From: Sphingobacteriales bacterium
GTDB taxonomy: Bacteria > Bacteroidota > Bacteroidia > Sphingobacteriales > Sphingobacteriaceae
Length of the DNA: 64,000 bases
Assembly: GCA_025353765.1 (NCBI GenBank)
Contig: JANXOD010000035.1
Span: 62,001-126,000 of the forward strand
Direction: 5' to 3'
Shown: one piece after another, positions 26,168 to 33,628 of the stretch
Position numbering within the stretch: the stretch's first letter is position 1
Layout: each line of letters begins with the position of its first letter
Notes under the pieces: model-generated
The model's database searches: none
Told to the model about the DNA's origin: nothing
What the model saw: only the letters and a program-made list of their open reading frames with translations
Program-made: the position numbers and the translations under genes

Positions 26168-26799
26168 TGGAGACCTTTATCACTGACACTCCGGTTGCTA
26201 CAGTTATATTTTTATTTACCATCATAACCAGTTTATATGCATTTTCAAACCCAACAGTGTATGGTAAATTCATGCTTCATCCCTATAGTATAAGTCGTGG
26301 AGAACGTTTATATTCTTTAATTACAAGCGGCTTAATTCATAAAGATTGGATGCATCTGTTTGTGAATATGCTTTCCTATTATTTCTTTGCTTTTCAATTA
26401 GAGCGTACGTTCGTATCACTTAGTAGTTGGGGTCATGTACAATTTGGAGTATTATATTTTGTAAGTATCGTTTTGAGTGATATTACATCTATATTAAAAC
26501 ATAAGGAAGATTTTTGGTATAATAGTTTAGGAGCATCGGGTGCGGTTTGTGCTGTAGTGTTTAGCTACATTTTATTTTATCCCATGAATAAGATGATCAT
26601 TTTGCCAATTCCTATTCCAATTCCGGCGGTTTTATATGGATTTCTTTTTCTGGGATATTGCTGGTATGCATCCCGCAGCTCCCGTGATGCCATTAACCAC
26701 GATGCCCATTTTTATGGAGCGTTAACCGGTGTATTCCTAACCATTATTTTCTATCCGGATGTTGCAGCTTATTTTGTACATCAGGTAATTGGGAAGTAA
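26167..26799 (+). CDS. Rhomboid family intramembrane serine protease
   Basis: A 210-residue membrane protein with about six hydrophobic helices. The catalytic dyad is visible as Ser124 in GASGAV and His181 in the NHDAHFYGALTG helix; HLFVNM (His63-Asn67) is the oxyanion-side motif of helix 2. These features match rhomboid proteases, which cut single-pass membrane substrates. The ATG overlaps the stop codon of the M14 gene by one base. Substrate unknown. Confidence 0.92.
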   Translation: METFITDTPVATVIFLFTIITSLYAFSNPTVYGKFMLHPYSISRGERLYSLITSGLIHKDWMHLFVNMLSYYFFAFQLERTFVSLSSWGHVQFGVLYFVSIVLSDITSILKHKEDFWYNSLGASGAVCAVVFSYILFYPMNKMIILPIPIPIPAVLYGFLFLGYCWYASRSSRDAINHDAHFYGALTGVFLTIIFYPDVAAYFVHQVIGK

Positions 26800-26808
26800 A
26801 TTCTTGTA

Positions 26809-27798
26809 TTAAGATGGCAGATCAATCGACTCAAAAGATTTAAATTGTTGATTTTCATCTAATAAATAACTCATTGGGTTTTCAGGGTCTTTGATGATTT
26901 CAAACAGTGTAAGACCCCAGGGTTTCCAAAAATTTTCTAAGACCTGGCCATAGGTTTTAGTCTGCCATATATCGAATAAAGGCTTATTACTCACACCCAT
27001 TAAGGGCATGGGCTCTATGTAAATGCTTTCGTCGGTTGGAAGTATGGTATATTCGGGCAAGCGGTTAAAGAGATAATTAGAATAAAAAAACCTCGCACAT
27101 AATTCTTCATATTGAACAGGATGTAAAGCCTCGTTTTTTATTTTTTCTAATAGATCTTTATGATAAATGGCATTTGCTCCATTATCCTGAAGACAGGCAA
27201 TTATTCCGAAATCACGCATACCTAAAGAGAAGCTAAGCGTATTAATTTCATCACGATAGTTGAAGCTATCCGTACCATTTTTAACCTCAAATACCTTGAT
27301 GGTCCAGGGTAAATTCCCTTCAAAAACAACCTTATAAATTAAGGACTGAAGCATTAAATGCAAATTACTGAATTTATGCACCAGCGATTGCGATAAAATA
27401 AATTCTTCGCCTAATGTTTGCTGTTGGCGAATTCCTATTCGTATTTCATTAAATAGAATTCCGTAAATTAACTTCGCCATCCATTGGAAAAGACGTATTT
27501 CGGGTAGGTTTTTGACCTGTTGATATCCCGCTAAAAAAGCTGTTTTAACTTCTTCTTCAAGCGGGCCAATAGTCTGTTCTGCTAAAGAGAATTGACATGG
27601 TAATTTAAAATCCTTATAAGTAGCTGTACTTTCATCTAATAGCTTAAAGGGCTTATTTTCCAACCCGTAATGCTGCATAATCCATAGAGGGAAAACAGAA
27701 ATTTCTTCTTCTGCAGAATTTAATTTATCCCCGCTAAGGAAACAAATATCTTTACTAAAGTTTAGTTTTTTAAATGGGTTATAAGGAAGTATGGCCAT
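26809..27798 (-). CDS. Hypothetical protein, Bacteroidota-type
   Basis: About 329 residues, soluble, with no signal peptide or membrane segment. A longer frame begins at a TTG (27807), but the ATG at 27798 (MAILPYNPF) is the likely start. The N-terminal stretch (ICFLSGDKLNS, then FPLWIMQHYGL and KLPCQF) has the spacing of a zinc-binding HNH-like N-terminus, but the expected second Cys of the CxxC pair is Ser, so this is only a resemblance. The remainder is rich in aromatic residues. It is convergent with the rhomboid gene. Function unknown. Confidence 0.7.
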   Translation of the reverse strand: MAILPYNPFKKLNFSKDICFLSGDKLNSAEEEISVFPLWIMQHYGLENKPFKLLDESTATYKDFKLPCQFSLAEQTIGPLEEEVKTAFLAGYQQVKNLPEIRLFQWMAKLIYGILFNEIRIGIRQQQTLGEEFILSQSLVHKFSNLHLMLQSLIYKVVFEGNLPWTIKVFEVKNGTDSFNYRDEINTLSFSLGMRDFGIIACLQDNGANAIYHKDLLEKIKNEALHPVQYEELCARFFYSNYLFNRLPEYTILPTDESIYIEPMPLMGVSNKPLFDIWQTKTYGQVLENFWKPWGLTLFEIIKDPENPMSYLLDENQQFKSFESIDLPS

Positions 27799-27899
27799 GA
27801 ATGGCAAAGATAATAAACACGAAGAGATGAATTAGATTATTCGTTAATCATTAACAGCCAGTGGCTTAAACCCGGGGCTATTTAATGAAAATAAAACGA

Positions 27900-29030
27900 T
27901 TAATAATGGCTATAAAAATTTCTAATCTTACCTGTTAACTGACTATATATTGGTTTTGTAAATTCCAGAAAAAGAGCCTGTGGAGCAGGTGCTAAGCCTT
28001 CGCGTTTTTTAGTGATTTTAAGATAATTATCAGATAAAGCTCGTTCATCACCCTGATAAGTTCCCCATTGATCTTGCCAAACAAAAGTGCCCGGCATTTT
28101 TTCCTGGGTTATCACATTTTTAGTCCGCCAATCTAATACTCTAAAATCTAATAATCCGGTAGAAGTAATCGTTTTTTCAAATACGCTTACTTTTGCTTTA
28201 ACTGTTCCGAATACATCGCTACCTCTTGAAGTTCCAACTTTTACGCTATCGCGTTTAACTTCCTCAACCCGCTCTTTTACATAAGTTTGGCCAACTACAA
28301 AATCATCAAAACTCAGTGATAAAACCTGGTCTGGCACTAAATCTTCCCGTTTAGCTTGTTTGGGAGTATAAAATTTTATAAAACTTCTGGCTTCATAGTT
28401 TTCCAGGTATTCAAATATTTTATTTTGGAAATACTCATTGCTTAATTCATACACACCTCTGTGAACCTCAACCGGCTCGACTACCACTTTGAGTACAGCC
28501 GCCCAGTAAGCATCATCTATTTTTTGTTTGGCATCTTTATAGCCCGGGGACAACTGTTCAGCTCTTTCAAAATCTTCATATGCCTGCTTTGCACTTTGTC
28601 TGTTTTTTTCTGCCATTAATTTTAATCCACGGGCATAACGTACATCGGCAGCATTTAATTTTGCTTCGGCCAGTTCAGAAATAAATTTAGGGGGATTAGG
28701 AATTTCTTCAAGATATGAAGGGCATTTTCGTATTGCATCTGCTAAATTATTTAGGGCCTCATACTCCTGTATAACCTGTTCCCAACGTAATATGTTAGAA
28801 GAGAGTTTAGCTTCGCGGATTTTTGTCTGATGGTCCTCGGTTGCCAGATCATACGCTTTTCTTAAGGTATTTAAGGCTTTACTATTACTTGTAGACTTTT
28901 GCAGCCTGTTTACCGCTTTATAAACAGCTTTGTCATAATCGCCTTTTTCTAAAGAACGCTGCCCGGTACTACAGGCTGCCATTAAAACGAATAAGAAAAG
29001 AAAAAAGCAACGGTAAATAGAAGGTCTCAT
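27900..29030 (-). CDS. Lipoprotein with tetratricopeptide-like helical N-terminal half
   Basis: About 376 residues with a lipoprotein signal (FLFVLMAACSTG, Cys20). A frame 10 codons longer exists (29060), but the ATG at 29030 places the basic N-terminus directly before the hydrophobic core and is preferred. Residues ~25-170 are helical and TPR-like (LEKGDYDKAVYKAVNRLQ, DFERAEQLSPGYKDAKQKI). The C-terminal half is beta-rich and of no family I recognise. It is divergent from the dipeptide epimerase gene. Outer-membrane-anchored assembly or scaffold role is a guess. Confidence 0.75.
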   Translation of the reverse strand: MRPSIYRCFFLFLFVLMAACSTGQRSLEKGDYDKAVYKAVNRLQKSTSNSKALNTLRKAYDLATEDHQTKIREAKLSSNILRWEQVIQEYEALNNLADAIRKCPSYLEEIPNPPKFISELAEAKLNAADVRYARGLKLMAEKNRQSAKQAYEDFERAEQLSPGYKDAKQKIDDAYWAAVLKVVVEPVEVHRGVYELSNEYFQNKIFEYLENYEARSFIKFYTPKQAKREDLVPDQVLSLSFDDFVVGQTYVKERVEEVKRDSVKVGTSRGSDVFGTVKAKVSVFEKTITSTGLLDFRVLDWRTKNVITQEKMPGTFVWQDQWGTYQGDERALSDNYLKITKKREGLAPAPQALFLEFTKPIYSQLTGKIRNFYSHY

Positions 29031-29126
29031 AAATAAATAATTAAGATTATAATTCTTCAAAAATACAAATTGGCTGCCATAATATTTTGTTATTTAGCAG
29101 AGTCATTATTTTAAAGACGATGGATT

Positions 29127-30140
29127 ATGAAGATTAGTTACAAACCCTTTGAACTTGAATTAAAATATCCTTTCACTATTGCCCGTTTTTCACGCACATC
29201 CACTCCTTTAATATTACTTGAAATTAATTATGAAGGCTTTACAGGATATGGCGAAGCTTCTATGGTGCCTTATCTTGGCGAAAGTGTTCAGACTGCTTCT
29301 TATTTTTTATCCAAGGTTGATTCATCCCAAATTAAGTATCCATTTAATTATGCAGAAATTCTTTTCTATTTGGATGAGATTCAATCGGGTAATTCGAATA
29401 TAAAAGCAGCTATAGATATCGCTTTGCATGATCTGCAAGGAAAAATAGAAAATCAACCCTGTTATAGTTTGTTTCGCTCAGATCCATTAAACATGCCGGC
29501 TACTTCTTTAACTATCGGGATTGATACGCCTGAAATAGTTATTCAAAAAGTAAAAGAATCAGAAGATTGCAAGATCATAAAAGTTAAACTGGGGCGGGAT
29601 AATGATAAAGAACTGATTAATACCATTCGCTCTGTAAGCGATAAACCCTTATATGTAGATGCAAATCAAGGCTGGGCAGATAAACACCAGGGCCTGGATA
29701 TGGTACATTGGCTGCATGAACAAGGTGTGATTTTAATTGAGCAACCCATGTCAAAAGATGATCTGGATTCAAATGCTTGGATTACGGAAAATAGTCCTGT
29801 TCCAATTATTGGCGATGAAGCTGTTCAACGATATGCTGATGTAGAAAAAGCAAAGGGAGTTTATCGTGGCATCAATGTGAAGCTGATGAAAAGTGCAGGT
29901 ATGTATGAAAGTTACAGGATGATTATTAAAGCAAAAGAATTGGGTTTAAAAGTTTTAATTGGCTGTATGAGTGAAACCAGTTGTGCTACCTTAGCAGGAG
30001 CAGCATTAGCTCCACTATGTGATTGGGCCGATCTGGACGGACCATTTTTAACCCGCAATAATCCGTATCAAAATCCGGAATTCGAAAATGGCAAATGGGT
30101 TTTAAGTGATGCACCCGGTTTAGGTTTAGTATTTAGGTAA
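29127..30140 (+). CDS. Dipeptide epimerase (L-Ala-D/L-Glu epimerase-like, enolase superfamily)
   Basis: A 337-residue enolase-superfamily protein of the muconate lactonizing subgroup. The catalytic lysines are in KVKLG (Lys152/Lys154) and NVKLMKSAG (Lys252); metal ligands are Asp178 (VDANQGW), Glu205 (LIEQPM) and Asp230 (IGDEAV). These positions match dipeptide epimerases, which interconvert L-Ala-D-Glu and L-Ala-L-Glu during murein peptide recycling. The preceding lipoprotein gene is divergent; the DUF2784 gene overlaps its stop codon by one base. Confidence 0.9.
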   Translation: MKISYKPFELELKYPFTIARFSRTSTPLILLEINYEGFTGYGEASMVPYLGESVQTASYFLSKVDSSQIKYPFNYAEILFYLDEIQSGNSNIKAAIDIALHDLQGKIENQPCYSLFRSDPLNMPATSLTIGIDTPEIVIQKVKESEDCKIIKVKLGRDNDKELINTIRSVSDKPLYVDANQGWADKHQGLDMVHWLHEQGVILIEQPMSKDDLDSNAWITENSPVPIIGDEAVQRYADVEKAKGVYRGINVKLMKSAGMYESYRMIIKAKELGLKVLIGCMSETSCATLAGAALAPLCDWADLDGPFLTRNNPYQNPEFENGKWVLSDAPGLGLVFR

Positions 30141-30535
30141 TGTTAAGAGCGCTGGATATTTTTTTCACGTTTCTACATCTGTTTATCATTGGCTTTAATC
30201 TGATTGGCTGGGCATTTAAATCAACCCGGAAAATTCACCTTCTTGTTATTTCGGCTACCATAATCTGCTGGTTTATACTTGGAATTTGGTATGGAATTGG
30301 TTATTGTCCCATAACCGATTGGCAATGGCAAGTAAAAGAAAAGCTAGGTATATACAACCTCCCCAACTCTTTTATCAAGTATTTTGCAGACACCATCAGT
30401 GGACAGAATATTGATGCAGGATTAATTGATATATTAACTGCAGTAAGTTTTGCGCTGGTAGTTTTGATTACTTGTTATGTAAATTTCCTTAAGAAATCCT
30501 CTAGGTTAGATGGGGCTAATTCCCTCCCAAAATAA
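30140..30535 (+). CDS. DUF2784 family membrane protein
   Basis: A 131-residue protein with about four hydrophobic segments and the DUF2784 pattern (LHLFIIGFNLIGWAF, WFILGIWYGIGYCPITDWQW with the conserved Cys-Pro and Trp residues). Function unknown; inner membrane. It is coupled to the epimerase gene (TAATG overlap) and its last 20 bases overlap the 3' end of the convergent prohibitin-like gene. Confidence 0.85.
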   Translation: MLRALDIFFTFLHLFIIGFNLIGWAFKSTRKIHLLVISATIICWFILGIWYGIGYCPITDWQWQVKEKLGIYNLPNSFIKYFADTISGQNIDAGLIDILTAVSFALVVLITCYVNFLKKSSRLDGANSLPK

Positions 30536-31421
30536 CAGGTGCTCCTTTGCTGTTTCCCATAATAATTACTTTGGTGTTGGGTGAAAGGGCTATTTCTTTT
30601 TGAGCTTTTATAGTTTCGTATTGCAATTGCTTATCACTTAAGCCAGTTGATAATATTTTTTGATAATCGGCTATACCTTGTGCTTCTACACGTTTACGCT
30701 CCGCTTCCTGTTTTTCTTTTTGCAAAACAAAGATCATTTTCTGTGCATCCTGCTCTGCATTAATTTTAGACTCAATTGATTTTTTTACAGATTCTGGTAA
30801 GGTTATATTTCTAACTAAAAGCTGTTCTAAAACCAGACCGCGTTTAGCAAAACTTTGGTTTATGGTTTTAAATATCCGATCCTGAAATTCCTGACGTTTG
30901 GTAGAATATAAAGATACTGCTTCATAATATACTGCATTATCACGAATAGCTGTACGGGATATCGGGCGAACAACTTTATCTAAATAATCATCCCCTATTT
31001 GTCGTAGGATCTGTGGTGCTTCGGATGCTCTTACTTTAAATAATACTGATAAGTCAATGGTTACTTCTAAACCATCAGCCGAAAGTACATGTATAGCATC
31101 ATCGCCAGCTTTTGAACCTTCATCATGCACGCCAGACATGGTATAGTTCTGTGTTTTTACGTCAAAAGGAGTTACTTCTGCAATGGGATTAATAATATTT
31201 AATCCGCTGTAAAGCACATCATCATCCACTTTACCAAATACTGTTTTTACACCAACTTGTCCAGCATCTATCACTTTAAACATGGAAGTTAAAGCTCCAA
31301 TAATGATAACCACTAAACCGGCTATCCGAATAAAAGAACCAAATCTGGCAGCCGGACTATTCTGTTTTGATAAGATGAATCCCACTGCTATAATAAGTAA
31401 GCCAAGTATAATGAAGAACAT
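30516..31421 (-). CDS. Prohibitin/SPFH-domain membrane protein
   Basis: A 301-residue protein with two N-terminal hydrophobic segments (residues ~3-20 and 30-47), an SPFH/band-7 domain (~50-220, with VDAGQVGVKTVFGKV and EQLLVRNITLPESV) and a charged helical C-terminus (EKQEAERKRVEAQGIADYQ). This is prohibitin/HflK-like architecture, forming ring-shaped membrane microdomain scaffolds that often guard FtsH-type proteases. It lies 88 bases downstream of the small membrane protein gene and overlaps the DUF2784 gene at the 3' end. Confidence 0.9.
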   Translation of the reverse strand: MFFIILGLLIIAVGFILSKQNSPAARFGSFIRIAGLVVIIIGALTSMFKVIDAGQVGVKTVFGKVDDDVLYSGLNIINPIAEVTPFDVKTQNYTMSGVHDEGSKAGDDAIHVLSADGLEVTIDLSVLFKVRASEAPQILRQIGDDYLDKVVRPISRTAIRDNAVYYEAVSLYSTKRQEFQDRIFKTINQSFAKRGLVLEQLLVRNITLPESVKKSIESKINAEQDAQKMIFVLQKEKQEAERKRVEAQGIADYQKILSTGLSDKQLQYETIKAQKEIALSPNTKVIIMGNSKGAPVILGGN

Positions 31422-31509
31422 AATTGAGAGTTTAAGTGTATCAAAGATAATATTAAAAACAACATCCGGATAGTGGTAAATAGGGAAAGAAAACCTGTCT
31501 AAAAAAGTT

Positions 31510-31698
31510 TTAGGGTTTCTTAGTCATGTCGCGTACACTTTTAACCAACTGAATTTTCAGATAGACGAATAAGGCAAGTGCAAAAATTCCTGCAATGGCA
31601 TACTGATAATAGCTATTACTAAATGCCCAATAAAGGCTCAATAGCAAAGTAATAATAGAGATGTTTATAAGAATATTTAATACGATTTTTTTAGCCAT
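31510..31698 (-). CDS. Small two-helix membrane protein
   Basis: 62 residues with two hydrophobic segments (~5-25 and 32-48) and a basic C-terminus. No family recognised. The four-base gap after the rhodanese gene and the good start codon support it as a real gene co-transcribed with the rhodanese. Confidence 0.65.
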   Translation of the reverse strand: MAKKIVLNILINISIITLLLSLYWAFSNSYYQYAIAGIFALALFVYLKIQLVKSVRDMTKKP

Positions 31699-31702
31699 AA
31701 CC

Positions 31703-32020
31703 TTAGTAAACCTGCATATCTGGTTCTATCTCTGTCGCCCAGGCGATTATACCTCCTTTTAAATTATATAAGTTGGTATAGCCAAACTGTTGTTCTAGTT
31801 GCATAATTGCTGCCGTACTTCTGGCTCCGCTACGACATTGGATTACCACAGGTTTGTCTTTACTGATTTTGGAAGCTTCTATAATAACACCTGCCAACGG
31901 AATATTTTCTCCTCCCAGGTTAGACATTTCGTATTCAAATTGTTCACGTACATCAATCAACTGAAAATCTTCTTTCTTGTCAATTTTTTGCTTTAGTTCC
32001 CTTACTGTAATTTCTTTCAT
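31703..32020 (-). CDS. Rhodanese-like domain protein
   Basis: A 105-residue single rhodanese domain with the active-site loop CRSGAR (sulfur-carrying Cys) and the substrate-side IDVREQFEYEMSNLGG motif. It would transfer sulfur as a persulfide; partner unknown. The frame opens further upstream (32047), but a -7 box at 32045-32052 would lie within that extension and MKEITVREL is the usual N-terminus, so the ATG at 32020 is chosen. It is first of a small operon with the two-helix membrane protein and perhaps the prohibitin gene. Confidence 0.9.
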   Translation of the reverse strand: MKEITVRELKQKIDKKEDFQLIDVREQFEYEMSNLGGENIPLAGVIIEASKISKDKPVVIQCRSGARSTAAIMQLEQQFGYTNLYNLKGGIIAWATEIEPDMQVY

Positions 32021-32044
32021 AATTAGATGGAATAATTTAATAGT

Positions 32045-32052
32045 CAAATGTA
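32045..32052 (-). promoter_or_regulatory. Candidate -7 box of the rhodanese gene
   Basis: On the minus strand TACATTTG matches TAnnTTTG, about 25 bases before the ATG at 32020. A possible -33 (ATTG) is at a long 23-bp spacing, so support is limited. Confidence 0.35.
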
Positions 32053-32182
32053 CTGCTTTTACACTAATTTTGAAGCAATATGATCTGTAACGCTAAATAG
32101 TAATCTAAATTTTGTTGATATTGTAACAAGTACGAATTCAAGCCGTTTTAATAAAAAAATATTTCTGTTTTAATATTTTGGA

Positions 32183-32245
32183 TGAAACCATCATGAGCAG
32201 CGGCTTACAAAATTATATACTGTTTTTTTGTTCATGATAGCTTCA
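32183..32245. promoter_or_regulatory. Long dyad element, copy 2 (14-bp arms, 49-bp spacing)
   Basis: Left arm TGAAACCATCATGA (32183-32196) and right arm TCATGATAGCTTCA (32232-32245) are inverted repeats with two mismatches and a 35-bp spacer. The right arm extends to TCATGATAGCTTCATCACC, identical (as reverse complement) to copy 1 at 9934-9996; the outer CCATCATGAGCAG block is also identical. Start-to-start arm spacing is 49 bp in both copies. The extended end lies about 21 bases before the ATG of the DUF4407 gene. Confidence 0.75.
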
Positions 32246-32271
32246 TCACCATTAAAGAACACATTATTTGA

Positions 32272-33390
32272 ATGAAAAAAATTACCGATTTTTTCTGGTT
32301 CTGTTCCGGAGCCCATGTAGATACTTTAAAAAAATATCCTACCGAACATAATAAGTATGTGGGTATTGGGGCAACTATATTTTTCACGGCCTTATTCGCA
32401 GCTTTATCTGGTGGCTATGCGATGTATTTTGTATTTGCAGGGAGTTCAACTGCAGAAATCTTTGCTGTGCTTTTTGGCTTAATTTGGGGTTTAGCTATTT
32501 TTAATATGGACCGTTATATTGTATCAAGTATCAGTAAAAGCGGTACAACCAATCAACAGATATTACAAGCTACACCAAGAATACTGTTAGCTATCATGAT
32601 TGGACTTGTTATTTCCCGTCCACTTGAATTAAAGATTTTTGATAAAGAGATTCGCCAGAAATTAAAAACCAGTTACCTAAACGGGCAGCGTTCAAAAATA
32701 GATACTCTTAATAAAATATTTTCGAATAAATATGGATTAGAATTACAAAAAACATCCGATTTAAAAAAAGAAAAAGATTCACTGGAAAAAGATATTAATC
32801 GTTCCAGGTATATACTAAACCAGGAAGTTTTTGGTGATAAAACCAATCAAACTTCGGGCATTACAGGCTATGGAACTTATGCCAAACAAAAAGAATCTTT
32901 AGTTGTGCAAAAAGAGCAAAGACTTGCGACTGTACGTGGGGAGTTGGGTAATATGGACAATTTTTTCAATCGTCGAAAAGAATTAGACGGACTTTCGGAA
33001 CAACGCATGTTTAGCGGAAGACAATTGGATAGTCTTTCTAATGTAGCAGGTTTTGCAGATCGAAACTGGGCTTTAGGACAATTAACATTTAAAGAAGATG
33101 GCAAACGAGATCTGGATAATTATCTGGCCATTTCATTTATAGGTTTCCTGTTTATATTATTTGAATGCTTGCCCGTTTTTGTGAAATTAATGAGCAATAA
33201 AGGCCCATATGATATCGCTTTACAAAATGTAGAAGAATCTGCTATCCATGGTTCATATAAAGGCAAAGAACAAGATATAGCCATAACAGACGGCCTTCAG
33301 GATACTAAAATAGATACTGAAACAGAAAAGCAAAAACAGATCATTAAGCGCAGTTCTGTTAGAGATTTAGAAAAATATAACTGGGATTAA
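32272..33390 (+). CDS. DUF4407 family membrane protein
   Basis: A 372-residue protein matching DUF4407: N-terminal FFWFCSGAHVDTLKKYPTEHNKYVGIG, then three hydrophobic segments (~30-50, 57-75, 100-118), a long charged coiled-coil-like middle (~125-270, with KTSDLKKEKDSLEKDINRS) and a fourth membrane segment near 285-305 (ISFIGFLFILFECLPVFV). Function unknown; the coil probably projects into the periplasm. The dyad element copy 2 lies immediately upstream, so its expression may be tied to that of the lipoprotein/YvlD pair at 9.5-10.4 kb. Confidence 0.88.
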   Translation: MKKITDFFWFCSGAHVDTLKKYPTEHNKYVGIGATIFFTALFAALSGGYAMYFVFAGSSTAEIFAVLFGLIWGLAIFNMDRYIVSSISKSGTTNQQILQATPRILLAIMIGLVISRPLELKIFDKEIRQKLKTSYLNGQRSKIDTLNKIFSNKYGLELQKTSDLKKEKDSLEKDINRSRYILNQEVFGDKTNQTSGITGYGTYAKQKESLVVQKEQRLATVRGELGNMDNFFNRRKELDGLSEQRMFSGRQLDSLSNVAGFADRNWALGQLTFKEDGKRDLDNYLAISFIGFLFILFECLPVFVKLMSNKGPYDIALQNVEESAIHGSYKGKEQDIAITDGLQDTKIDTETEKQKQIIKRSSVRDLEKYNWD

Positions 33391-33592
33391 GTGTTGATAT
33401 TTAAGTTGTAGCAAATCAATTATGAGGTTAACCCTTATACTATTTTAAAAGAAGAAACTATTTTCAATTTTATAATAATTTTTAGAGTGATTTCGAGTTA
33501 TTACATCAATTTTATGCTAAAAAAGTGCCATTATTGTGCTTAGGCAACTACTAAAAATCGCTTCTTAATTCTTTATCCTAAGCTGAACCAAA

Positions 33593-33620
33593 AATAAATC
33601 CATCTAACAATGCAATGGAT
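33593..33620 (-). terminator. Weak terminator of the T9SS cargo gene
   Basis: ATCCAT (33598-33603) and ATGGAT (33615-33620) form a short stem followed on the minus strand by TTATTTTTGG, close to the end of the gene at 33629. Confidence 0.45.
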
Positions 33621-33628
33621 GCTTTTAT

